A stretch of 64,000 bases of DNA from Chthoniobacter flavus. Its GTDB lineage: Bacteria > Verrucomicrobiota > Verrucomicrobiia > Chthoniobacterales > Chthoniobacteraceae. The stretch spans positions 1-64,000 of the forward strand of contig CAMAUX010000013.1 of assembly GCA_945861435.1 (NCBI GenBank), written 5' to 3'. Position numbers and translations under genes: made by a program. Positions within the stretch are counted from its first letter, which is position 1, and each line of letters starts with the position of its first letter. Below the pieces are notes generated by a model that saw nothing but the letters and a program-made list of their open reading frames with translations, made no database searches and was not told the origin of the DNA. This document shows positions 38,992 to 48,553 of the stretch, piece by piece.

Positions 38992-41900
38992 ATGAACACA
39001 CGCCTCATCGCTCTCGCCGCATTTGCTGGACTCCCCATCGCGGCCTTCGCCCAGACCATGAACTCCGCGCCGCAGAATGCGCCCCACGCAATCATGCCCG
39101 TCCCAGACGCAGCCGCCACCAAGCGCGCGCAGACCGTGGCCGCTCCGCAAAAAGGAGAGCGACTGGTCCTCATCGGCAACGGCCTCGCCGAACGCGACGT
39201 CCATTACAGCCTCATCGAGACCGAACTCCACAGCCGCTACCCTCAGGGCGATCTCTTCGTGCGCAACATGGGCCACGTCGGCGACACCCCGGGCTTCCGA
39301 CCCCACCCCTCCCGCGTCTCCCAATGGGCGTTCCCCGGAGCCGACAAATTCCACCCGGAACTCGCCACTCATCACGGCAAGGGCTTCTTCCCCATGCCCG
39401 ATGAATGGCTCGCCTTCCTCAAAGCCGACACCATCGTCGCCTTCTTCGGCTACAACGAATCCTTCGAAGGCCCAGCACGCGTCGCGAACTTCGAAGCCGA
39501 ACTCGATGCATGGGCCCAGCACACGCTGAGCAAAGCCTACAACGGCAAAGCAGCCCCCCGCCTCGTTCTCGCCTCCCCCATCGCCTTCGAGGACCAGTCC
39601 GCAAAACGCGACCTGCCCAACGGCCAGAAGGAAAACGCGAACCTCGCCCTCTACGCCAAAGCCGTCGAGTCCGTCGCCAAGAAGCACGGCCTCACCTTCA
39701 TCGACCTGTTCACATCCACCAAGGCTCTCTTCGCCTCCTCAAAAGCCCCCCTCACCACCGGCGGATTCGTCCCCAACCAGGAAGGCTACAAACGCCTCGC
39801 AGAAATCCTCGCCGACGGTCTCTACGGCAAGCAGGCGCGCGTCTCCAAAGCCGACCCCGCCCAACTCCACGAAGCCGTCCGCCAAAAGGACTGGTTCTGG
39901 AACAATGACTACAACCTCCTCAACGGCGTCCACACCCACGGCCAGCGCTACAACCCCTTCGGCCCGCAGAATTATCCCGAGGAAGTCGCCAAAACCCGCG
40001 AGATGGCGGCACTGCGCGACACCCTCATCCACGACGTCGCCGCCGGCCGCAAACGCGACCTCACCGTCGACGACAGCAAGACGCGAACACTTCCTCCCGT
40101 CCCCTCCAACTACCAACCCAGCGTCAAGAACGGCAGCGAACAGTACCTCTATGGCGACGACGCCGTGAAGAGCCTCACCGTTCCCGAGGGCTACAAAGTC
40201 GAACTCTTCGCCAGCGAAAAGGAGTTCCCCAACCTCGCCAACCCGCTCCAACTCTCCTTCGACAACAAGGGCCGCCTCTGGGTCGCCGTCGCCCCCACCT
40301 ATCCCCATTACCGTCCGGGCGACGCCATGCCCAACGACAAGATCCTCATCTACGAAGACACCGATGGCGACGGCAAGGCCGACCGCGAGACCGTATTCGC
40401 AGACCATCTCCACCTCCCCATCGGCTTCGAGTTCGCGCCCGAAGGCGTCTACCTCTCCCAGGAGCCCAACCTCGTCCTCCTGCGCGACACCAACGGCGAC
40501 GACAAAGCCGACAGCTCCGAGATCATCCTCGGCGGATTCGACACCCACGACACCCACCACGCCATCAGCGCCTACACCGCCGATCCCAGTGGCGCGTTCA
40601 TGCTTTGCGAAGGCGTGTTCCTCCACACCAACGTCGAGACCCCGTACGGCCCCGTGCGCTGCGTCGACGGCGGCTTCTTGCGCTACAGCCCCCAGCGCGG
40701 TCACCTCGAGCGCACCTCCCAACTCTCCATCCCCAACCCATGGGGCTTCGTCTTCGACCGCTGGGGTCAGGACTTCTTCCTCCACACCTCCGGCACCACC
40801 ATGAACTGGATGCTGCCGGTCTCGTTGAAGACCCCCTTCGGCGCCAAGAACCCAGCCACCATCGACCTCATCCCCAAGGGCCAGAGCGTGCGCCCCACCT
40901 CCGGCCTCGAAGTCGTCTCCTCACGCCATTTCCCGGAAAACGTCCAAGGCGACATCATCCTCTGCAACGCCATCGGATTCCTCGGCATCAAACAGCATCA
41001 GATCGAGGACGAAGACACCGGCTGGAAAACCACCTTCCGCCACGATCTGCTCAAGAGCTCCGACGGCAACTTCCGCCCCGTCGACCTCGAGTTCGCACCC
41101 GACGGCTCCCTCTACGTCATCGACTGGCACAACCCTCTCATCGGTCACATGCAACACAATGCGCGCGACCCGCTCCGGGATCACGTCCACGGCCGCATCT
41201 ACCGCATCACCTATCCCTCGCGCCCGCTCCTGAAGCCTGCGCAGATTGCCGGCGCGCCCATCGCAACCCTCCTCAACAATCTTCAGGAACCCGAACTGCG
41301 CACCCGTTACCGCACCCGCCGCGAACTGCGCGCACGCTCCGCAGCCGAGGTGCTCCCAGCCCTCAAAACCTGGGTGGCAGGTCTCAACAAAGCCGACGCC
41401 GAATACGAACACTCCGTGCTCGAAGCGCTCTGGACCACATGGGGCCTCAACCAAGTGGACGAACCCCTCCTTCGACAACTCCTCCAATCCCCGGACTTCC
41501 ACGCCCGCTGCGCCGCCGTCCGCGTCCTGCGCTACAGCACCCACCGCATCGCCGACCACGCCGCGCTGTTGGAAAAAGCCGCCGCGGATCCCCATGGCCG
41601 CGTGCGTCTCGAAGCGCTCGTCGCCGCCTCGTGGCTCCCGGATAATGAAGCCACCGCCGCCAAGAAAATTGTCGCGATCGCTGCCGCGCTACCGCTCGAT
41701 AAATGGAGTCAGGCCCCAGCAAAAACGGCGACCGAGCGTCTCGCTGGCATCGTCGGCACCGAGGCCCCGGATCATCCCGAACTCGCCGCGCCCAAGCATC
41801 TGACTCAGGAGGCAAAGACTCAGTATCTCGCCGGCCAGAAGATCTACTTCCGCGAAGGCCACTGCGTGACCTGCCACCAACCCAACGGCAAGGGCCTCGA

Positions 41901-42222
41901 CCCCGCCTTCCCCTCCATTGAAAAGAGCCCGTGGGTCGCGGGCGATCCCGAGCGCCTCATCAAGGTCGCCATGTACGGCCTCATGGGACCCCTCGAGGTC
42001 AACGGCAAGAAGTACGACGGTCAGGTCCCCATGACACCCTTCGCCGGAATGCTCAACGACGCCGAAATGGCTTCCGTGCTCACCTTCGTGCGCAACAGCT
42101 TCGGCAACAAATCCGAGCCCGTCTCCGCCTCACAGGTCCAGAAGGTCCGCGCCGCTTATCCAGGACGCACCACCTTCTTCACCGCCGAGGAAATCCTCAA
42201 AGCCCACCCGCTCACCCAGTAG
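38992..42222 (+). CDS. PVC-type haem-binding dehydrogenase with N-terminal SGNH/GDSL-like domain and C-terminal cytochrome c
   Basis: GERLVLIGNGLAERDVHYSLIETELHSRYPQGDLFVRNMGHVGDTPG; VPEGYKVELFASEKEFPNLANPLQLSFDNKGRLWVA; CVTCHQPNGKG; HNARDPLRDHVHGRIYRIT. Confidence 0.93.
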   Translation: MNTRLIALAAFAGLPIAAFAQTMNSAPQNAPHAIMPVPDAAATKRAQTVAAPQKGERLVLIGNGLAERDVHYSLIETELHSRYPQGDLFVRNMGHVGDTPGFRPHPSRVSQWAFPGADKFHPELATHHGKGFFPMPDEWLAFLKADTIVAFFGYNESFEGPARVANFEAELDAWAQHTLSKAYNGKAAPRLVLASPIAFEDQSAKRDLPNGQKENANLALYAKAVESVAKKHGLTFIDLFTSTKALFASSKAPLTTGGFVPNQEGYKRLAEILADGLYGKQARVSKADPAQLHEAVRQKDWFWNNDYNLLNGVHTHGQRYNPFGPQNYPEEVAKTREMAALRDTLIHDVAAGRKRDLTVDDSKTRTLPPVPSNYQPSVKNGSEQYLYGDDAVKSLTVPEGYKVELFASEKEFPNLANPLQLSFDNKGRLWVAVAPTYPHYRPGDAMPNDKILIYEDTDGDGKADRETVFADHLHLPIGFEFAPEGVYLSQEPNLVLLRDTNGDDKADSSEIILGGFDTHDTHHAISAYTADPSGAFMLCEGVFLHTNVETPYGPVRCVDGGFLRYSPQRGHLERTSQLSIPNPWGFVFDRWGQDFFLHTSGTTMNWMLPVSLKTPFGAKNPATIDLIPKGQSVRPTSGLEVVSSRHFPENVQGDIILCNAIGFLGIKQHQIEDEDTGWKTTFRHDLLKSSDGNFRPVDLEFAPDGSLYVIDWHNPLIGHMQHNARDPLRDHVHGRIYRITYPSRPLLKPAQIAGAPIATLLNNLQEPELRTRYRTRRELRARSAAEVLPALKTWVAGLNKADAEYEHSVLEALWTTWGLNQVDEPLLRQLLQSPDFHARCAAVRVLRYSTHRIADHAALLEKAAADPHGRVRLEALVAASWLPDNEATAAKKIVAIAAALPLDKWSQAPAKTATERLAGIVGTEAPDHPELAAPKHLTQEAKTQYLAGQKIYFREGHCVTCHQPNGKGLDPAFPSIEKSPWVAGDPERLIKVAMYGLMGPLEVNGKKYDGQVPMTPFAGMLNDAEMASVLTFVRNSFGNKSEPVSASQVQKVRAAYPGRTTFFTAEEILKAHPLTQ

Positions 42223-42255
42223 CCACGCCCCCCCTCAAACTCACCACTCCCGCAA

Positions 42256-45200
42256 ATGCGATCCGTCCTGCGAATCGTCCTGACCTCCTGCGTGCTCGCG
42301 CCCCTGGGCCTCTCCGGCGCCCCCTCCACGGACGCACCGCGCGCGGTCATGCCCGAAAAACACCGGGCGCTTTTCAAAGAACACTGCATCGCCTGCCACG
42401 GACCGGAGAAACAGAAGGGCAAGTTCCGCGTGGATGAACTCCCCCTCGAGATCACCACGATCGAGAGCGCCGAGAAGTGGCAGAAGGTCCTCAACACACT
42501 CAATGCCGGCGAAATGCCGCCCGAGGAGGAGAAGCAGCCCTCCACCGCCGCCAAGACCGACTTCCTCGACGATCTCGCCAACGTGATGGTCGCCGCACGC
42601 CGCAACCTCTCCGACCAGAACGGCACCCTCACCATGCGCCGCCTCAACCGGCGCGAATACAAGAACACCCTCCGCGCACTCCTCGGCATCGACATCAACG
42701 TGTCCGACCTCCCCGCAGACACCGGCACCGGTGGATTCGACACCTTCGGATCCAACCTCTTCATGTCGGCAAACCAGTTCGAGCAATACCAGAACCTCGG
42801 ACGCGAAGCCCTCGAGGAGGCGTTCGTTCGCCTCGCTGTGGCGGGCGAACAGCGCAGTCTCCGCTACGAAGCCGAGGACACCCTCAAGACCATCACCAAG
42901 ACCTACAACGAAAAGATCGACGCCCTCGCTCGCGCCAAACGCTGGGTCGCCGCGGTCGAGGCCGCCGCCGCACTCCCCGAAAATGCCACCGTCGTCGCGG
43001 AGACCCGAAAGGAATCCAAGGACGACGCCACCTTCCGTCGCTCATGGCAGCGCATTCACGGCGCACCGGCTCCCGAGGAATTCGGCTTCAACACCGTCGA
43101 GAATAACGCCGACAAGGCCAACGGTGCCCTCTCGTATGAAGGCACCATCGGTGCCGCCTACATGCGTCCCTATCACGAGCGCTACCTCAAGCAACCGCAC
43201 CTCGACACGGGAGCCTACCTTACCATCATGGCCGGCACGGACATCGGCAACGATACGCTCTCCATCTACGTGCCGCAAAACTGGCCCGTCGGCGAATACA
43301 CCGTCCGCGTACGCGTCGCCGCCACGCCACATGCACCCCCGGAACGCCGCTTCATCGAATTCGGCATCCATCCCCGCAACGGCCAGGTGATGAGCACCCA
43401 TGAGGTCACGGGAACCATGGACGCTCCGCAGATCATCGAAATCCCGCTCACCCTCACCAAGGGCAACACCGAACGCGACAACCGCACCCTCTTCATCCGC
43501 GAAAAGGGCAGCAACGATCACTTCACCCAAACCCGTCGCATCTTCGGCGAAGGCAAGTCCAAGAACGGCATCGGCCCGGAACTCGCCATCTGGGTCGACT
43601 GGATGGAGGTCGAACGCAAACCCGACACCGCCGCCGCGACGCCCAAATTCGGCATCGGTGCCAGCCGCCAGGTCGGCTCCGTCTCGGCGAAGGGCCTCAA
43701 CAAACTCCGCTACGAATGCGAGCAGGCCAACGAGAAGGTCTCCGCCTATCTCGCCGAACAGGTCGACGCACGCGCACGCGCCCAGGCATGGGTGAAGGAG
43801 GTCGACCAAGCCGCCGCCCGCCCCGAGAACGCAGAGGCCGCCGCGGACATCCGCAATAACTCCAAAAACGACGCCATCTTCCGCCGCTCATGGGCAAAGC
43901 TCCAAGGCGCTCCCTCCCCGGAATCCTTCGGCTTCAAAACGGAGGAGAACAACGCCGACAAGGCCAACTCCGCGCTCGGCGAGAACTGGCAGAAGTACCA
44001 CGAATACTACCTCTCAAGGCCGGCACTGGACCGTGGCGCCTACCTCGGCACTCCCACCATGCATCCCGCCGTGATGGCGCTGGGCTTCCTCCAACTCCCC
44101 GTGCCCGCGGAATGGAACAGCGGCGACTACGTCCTCCGCGTTCGCATCGCCGCTGCGAAGGAAGCTCGCCCCGAACAGCGCTTTCTCGAAGCCGGCATGC
44201 ACCCGCGCAACGGCATGGTGCGCGCCACCTTCGAGATCACCGGCACCATGGAGTCTCCACAGATCGTCGAGATGCCCTTCACTCTCTCACGCGTCCAAGA
44301 CGATCCCGGCGACCGCACCCTCTTCATCCGCGAGAAAGGCGCATGGGACAACAACGATGAGGGCGGCCGCAAACGCAGCGAAGCCCTGAAGCGCAACGGC
44401 ATCGGACCGGAGGCCGTCCTCTGGATCGACTACATGGAGATCGAGCGCCTCACCAACACCTCCCAGCCAGACAAAGCGCCCGCCATCGCCGCCCTGCGCA
44501 TCCCGCTCGACGACCAAGGCACCGCGCCCTCCAGCACAGACGTGCACGACGCCATCCAACGCTTCGCCTCCGTGGCATTCCGCGGCGCAGAGCCCCCACA
44601 GGACTACCTCGATCGCCTCACGAACATCTACGAAACAAGGCGCAAGGCGGGCGCCAAGCACAGCGCCGCACTCCGCGAAACGCTTTCCGTCGTCCTCTCC
44701 TCCCCGATGTTCCTCTACCTCGCCGAGCCCGCTCCCGAAGAAAAACGCCGCCCCCTCACCGGCCCCGAACTCGCCACGCGCCTCTCCTACTTCCTCTGGG
44801 GTGCGCCCCCAGACGATCAGCTCCTTGAACTCGCGCGCAACGGAAGCCTCGAAAAACCCAGCGTGCTCGCATCCGAAACCACGCGGCTCCTCGACGACTC
44901 GCGCTCCCGCGACTTTGTCCAAGGCCTCCTCTACCAGTGGCTCGGCATGGATCGCCTCGACTTCTTCGAGGTCAACCGTCCGAAGTACCCGCGCTTCGAC
45001 GACAGCACCCGCCTCGCCGCAAAAAAAGAGGTCTACGAAACCTTCGCCCATCTCCTGCACCACAACGCCCCGCTACGCGATCTCCTAAAATCCAACTACG
45101 CCATCCTCAATCACCTGCTCGCCGAATTCTACGGAATCCCCGGCGTCTCAGGCGACGAGTTCCGCAAGGTGCAGCTCCCAACGGACTCCCCGCGCGGCGG

Positions 45201-45804
45201 CCTCCTCGGCATGGCCGCAGTCGCACTCATGGGCGGCAACGGCGACCGCACCAGCCCCGTTGAACGCGGCGCATGGGTGCTGCGCAAAATCCTCCACGAA
45301 CCGCCTCCGCCCGCCCCCGCCAACATCCCGCAGATCACGCGCCTCGCCGGCAAAGTACTCACCACCCGCGAACGCCTGCAGATGCACCAAGAAGATGCCC
45401 AGTGCGCCAGCTGCCACCGCAAGATCGACCCCGTCGGCTTCGCCCTCGAAAACCTCGACGCCGTCGGCCAGTGGCGCACCGAAGACACCTATCAAGTCAT
45501 GGACGAAAAGGGAAAACCCGTGAAGGGCGCCTCCAAGACATGGCAGATCGAGGCCAGCGGCCAGATCCACAAAGGGCCCGCATTCAAAGACTACTTCGAG
45601 TTCCGCAACATCGTGGCTTCAAAGTCCGACGCCTTCGCGAAGGGCTTCAGCGAGGTGCTCCTCGAATACGCGCTCGGACGTCCCGTCGGTTTCCGCGACG
45701 AACCCCTCGTCACCCAAATGGTCCGCGATGCAGCACAAAACAACCTCGCGGTGCGCGGCTTCATCCACACCCTCGTCGCCAGCAAGGAATTCCACACCAA
45801 GTGA
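42256..45804 (+). CDS. DUF1592/DUF1588-type planctomycete cytochrome c protein with internal duplication
   Basis: CIACHGPEKQKGKFRVDELPLEI; MRRLNRREYKNTLRALLGIDINVSDLPADTGTGGFDTFG; CASCHRKIDPVGFALENLDAVGQWR; second copy of a roughly 250 aa module. Confidence 0.92.
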   Translation: MRSVLRIVLTSCVLAPLGLSGAPSTDAPRAVMPEKHRALFKEHCIACHGPEKQKGKFRVDELPLEITTIESAEKWQKVLNTLNAGEMPPEEEKQPSTAAKTDFLDDLANVMVAARRNLSDQNGTLTMRRLNRREYKNTLRALLGIDINVSDLPADTGTGGFDTFGSNLFMSANQFEQYQNLGREALEEAFVRLAVAGEQRSLRYEAEDTLKTITKTYNEKIDALARAKRWVAAVEAAAALPENATVVAETRKESKDDATFRRSWQRIHGAPAPEEFGFNTVENNADKANGALSYEGTIGAAYMRPYHERYLKQPHLDTGAYLTIMAGTDIGNDTLSIYVPQNWPVGEYTVRVRVAATPHAPPERRFIEFGIHPRNGQVMSTHEVTGTMDAPQIIEIPLTLTKGNTERDNRTLFIREKGSNDHFTQTRRIFGEGKSKNGIGPELAIWVDWMEVERKPDTAAATPKFGIGASRQVGSVSAKGLNKLRYECEQANEKVSAYLAEQVDARARAQAWVKEVDQAAARPENAEAAADIRNNSKNDAIFRRSWAKLQGAPSPESFGFKTEENNADKANSALGENWQKYHEYYLSRPALDRGAYLGTPTMHPAVMALGFLQLPVPAEWNSGDYVLRVRIAAAKEARPEQRFLEAGMHPRNGMVRATFEITGTMESPQIVEMPFTLSRVQDDPGDRTLFIREKGAWDNNDEGGRKRSEALKRNGIGPEAVLWIDYMEIERLTNTSQPDKAPAIAALRIPLDDQGTAPSSTDVHDAIQRFASVAFRGAEPPQDYLDRLTNIYETRRKAGAKHSAALRETLSVVLSSPMFLYLAEPAPEEKRRPLTGPELATRLSYFLWGAPPDDQLLELARNGSLEKPSVLASETTRLLDDSRSRDFVQGLLYQWLGMDRLDFFEVNRPKYPRFDDSTRLAAKKEVYETFAHLLHHNAPLRDLLKSNYAILNHLLAEFYGIPGVSGDEFRKVQLPTDSPRGGLLGMAAVALMGGNGDRTSPVERGAWVLRKILHEPPPPAPANIPQITRLAGKVLTTRERLQMHQEDAQCASCHRKIDPVGFALENLDAVGQWRTEDTYQVMDEKGKPVKGASKTWQIEASGQIHKGPAFKDYFEFRNIVASKSDAFAKGFSEVLLEYALGRPVGFRDEPLVTQMVRDAAQNNLAVRGFIHTLVASKEFHTK

Positions 45805-45918
45805 TGGCTCACCCCACGGCAACTCACCTGCCAAACATCCGCTCCTCGAACTAAACCCACGCAGCAGCGGCGCTCCATCGCCCCCAACTTACCCCACGAA
45901 CCCAGAACATCCGGCACC

Positions 45919-47205
45919 ATGAAAACCCGTCGCCAGTTCCTCCAATCCAGCACCGCACTCATCGCCCTGCCCTTCCTCGATTCGCTGGGATTCCGCTCCT
46001 TCGCTTCAACCGCTGGTTCCGCCACGCCGCCCAAGCGCCTCATCTTCCTTGGCTTCGGCTGGGGAATCACGGAGAGCACGTGGTACCCGGACATCACCAA
46101 GCCCGGCACCGATTACGCACTGCCGATCGGGATCGCACCGCTTGCCCGCCACAAAGCGGACTTCTCCGTCGTGCAGGGGCTCTGGAACAAATACTCCAAC
46201 GAGGGACACTGGGGCAGCACCATGTGGCTCACGGGCGCCAACCGCTACGCACAGCCAGGACAGAGCTTCCACAACAGCATCAGCGCCGACCAAGTGGCGG
46301 CCGCAAAGCTCGGTCTCGAAACCCGCTTCGCCTCCCTCCAACTCAATGGCAGCCAAACCGGCGACCTCAGCGGCCATGGCCCCGGCCTTTCCATGGCATG
46401 GGACGTAAGCGGCAAACCCATCGGCGGTCTCAACGGACCCGTGGCCGCTTTCCACAGGCTCTTTGCCAAGGACACCACGCCCATCGAGGAACAGAAGGCC
46501 ATGCTCGCCCAGAAACGCAGCGTCCTCGACGCCGTGCTCGGCAACGCCAAATCCCTCCAGCGCGGCCTCGCGAAGAACGACAACGCCAAACTCGAGGAAT
46601 ACTTCCAGAGCATCCGCGACATCGAAGTCCGCCTCGCCAAGGAAGAACAGTGGATGGGCGTTCCCCAGCCCGCAGCCCCCCTCCCCGAACCCAAGCCCGG
46701 AGTCAACGGACGCGAGGAGATCAAGCTCATGTACGACATCATGCTCGCCGCGATGCAGACCGACAGCACGCGCGTCATGACCTTCCGCCAACCCGTGAAC
46801 ACCCTGCTCACCGCCATGGATATCAAAGTGCACCCGCACGACATGAGCCATTACCACACCACCCTTGGTGAAAAACTCGACGCATCCCAGCGCCGCGACA
46901 TCGCCCAGAGCGAGCTCCTCGCCGGATTCCTCGACAAACTCAAGAGCACCAAGGAGGCCGACGGCTCGCGCCTCTTCGACAACGTCGCACTCGCCTACGG
47001 CAGCAACATCCGCACCGGCCACGAACTCACAAACTGCCCCACCATCCTTACCGGCGGCGCGGCAGGCCTCAAACTCGGCCACAGTATCGTCGCCCCCAAG
47101 GACACCCCCCTCTGCAACGCATGGCTCAGCCTGCTCCACGGCGTCGGCGTGAAGGCCGAACGCCACGGCGACAGCACAGGCCTCCTCAAGGAAATCCTCG
47201 CCTGA
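45919..47205 (+). CDS. DUF1552 domain-containing protein
   Basis: MKTRRQFLQSSTALIALPFLDSLGFRS; KRLIFLGFGWGITESTWYPD; adjacent to DUF1592 gene, the usual pairing. Confidence 0.9.
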   Translation: MKTRRQFLQSSTALIALPFLDSLGFRSFASTAGSATPPKRLIFLGFGWGITESTWYPDITKPGTDYALPIGIAPLARHKADFSVVQGLWNKYSNEGHWGSTMWLTGANRYAQPGQSFHNSISADQVAAAKLGLETRFASLQLNGSQTGDLSGHGPGLSMAWDVSGKPIGGLNGPVAAFHRLFAKDTTPIEEQKAMLAQKRSVLDAVLGNAKSLQRGLAKNDNAKLEEYFQSIRDIEVRLAKEEQWMGVPQPAAPLPEPKPGVNGREEIKLMYDIMLAAMQTDSTRVMTFRQPVNTLLTAMDIKVHPHDMSHYHTTLGEKLDASQRRDIAQSELLAGFLDKLKSTKEADGSRLFDNVALAYGSNIRTGHELTNCPTILTGGAAGLKLGHSIVAPKDTPLCNAWLSLLHGVGVKAERHGDSTGLLKEILA

Positions 47206-47389
47206 GCCATCGCCGCAACTCGCTCTTCAGCCCTTAAGGCTGCGCGATTCCCAGCAAAACATCCGCGATCAGCAACGCGCCGCGCGCAACCGCGGACGCA
47301 TGCGACATCGGGCCAAATCCCAAGCGCCACTGCTGAGTTCCCCTTCGCTCTGTTCCCCCGTATATCCCGCACAGTTCTGCCCCGAACCG

Positions 47390-48469
47390 ATGACACCTCC
47401 CTTTTCCCGACGCCAGTTCCTTGCGGCCGCCGCCACCACCACCGCCGCACTGCTCCATCCCCCACGCCTGCGCGCACAGCCCAAGACCGCCCCGGATTTC
47501 CACGGCTCCATCGTCGGCCATGGCTCTCTGCGCTACCGCATCGATAAACGCTGGAGCAAGGCCGATCCCCAAAAGTTCCCGGTGCGCGACTGCCACGAGA
47601 TGGTGCAGGTCGCCGATGGCCGCCTCTTCCTGCTCACCAACCATCCCCAGAACAACGTCCTCATTTACCACACCGACGGCACCCTCCTCGGACACTGGAC
47701 TCTCAAGCTCTCCGGCGCACACGGACTCACCGTCCACACCGACTCCGAAGGCCGCGAATTCCTCTATCTCACCGACACTAGCGGGCGCGTTCTCAAGACA
47801 ACCCTCGAGGGCGAAATCGAACTCGAACTCTCCCACCCATCCAAGCTCGGTGCCTACAAGGACACCGATGCCTACAGCCCCACGGAAACTGCGGTCTCCC
47901 CCTCCGGCGACATCTACGTAGCCGACGGCTACGGATCCCAGTTCATCCTTCGCTTCGATCACCAAGGCCGATTCCTCGGAAAGTTCGGCGGCAAAAGCAC
48001 CCAACCCTCCAATCCCGGCAAGTTCATGCAGGCCCATGGCGTCGCGCTCGACACCCGCGGCCCAGAACCCCTCCTCGTCTGCACCGAACGCGTCCGCAAC
48101 GAATTCAACTGGTTCACCCTCGATGGAAAACATATCCGCGGCGTCTACCTCCCAGGCGCCTATGTCAGCCGCGCTGTAATCCACGGGCGTCACCTCTACT
48201 CCGGCGTCTGCTTCGGCGCCAAACCCGACGACTACCGCATGTGGCAGAAGCGCGGCTTCGTCACCATCCTCGACGAACACGACAAGGTGGTCTCCAACCC
48301 CGGCGGCCAGAAACCCACTTACCGCGAGGGTCGCCTGCAACTGCTCCTCCAAGACCAACCGATCTTTGAGAACTGCCACGACGTCTGCGTCGACTCGAAG
48401 GACGACCTCTACGTCTGCCAGTGGAACAGCGGCAACGTCTATCCCTACAAACTCCACCGCGAGTCTTAA
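47390..48469 (+). CDS. beta-propeller (NHL/6-bladed type) secreted protein
   Basis: SRRQFLAAAATTTAALLHPPRLRA; ETAVSPSGDIYVADGYGSQFILRFDHQGRFLGKFGGKS. Confidence 0.82.
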   Translation: MTPPFSRRQFLAAAATTTAALLHPPRLRAQPKTAPDFHGSIVGHGSLRYRIDKRWSKADPQKFPVRDCHEMVQVADGRLFLLTNHPQNNVLIYHTDGTLLGHWTLKLSGAHGLTVHTDSEGREFLYLTDTSGRVLKTTLEGEIELELSHPSKLGAYKDTDAYSPTETAVSPSGDIYVADGYGSQFILRFDHQGRFLGKFGGKSTQPSNPGKFMQAHGVALDTRGPEPLLVCTERVRNEFNWFTLDGKHIRGVYLPGAYVSRAVIHGRHLYSGVCFGAKPDDYRMWQKRGFVTILDEHDKVVSNPGGQKPTYREGRLQLLLQDQPIFENCHDVCVDSKDDLYVCQWNSGNVYPYKLHRES

Positions 48470-48553
48470 GCGAAGCCTCCGCTTCGTTTGCCCAAGCCAC
48501 TTCCGAAGCCGCCAAGCAACCACACCTCCAAACCACCGCGACCACCCCTGCCC

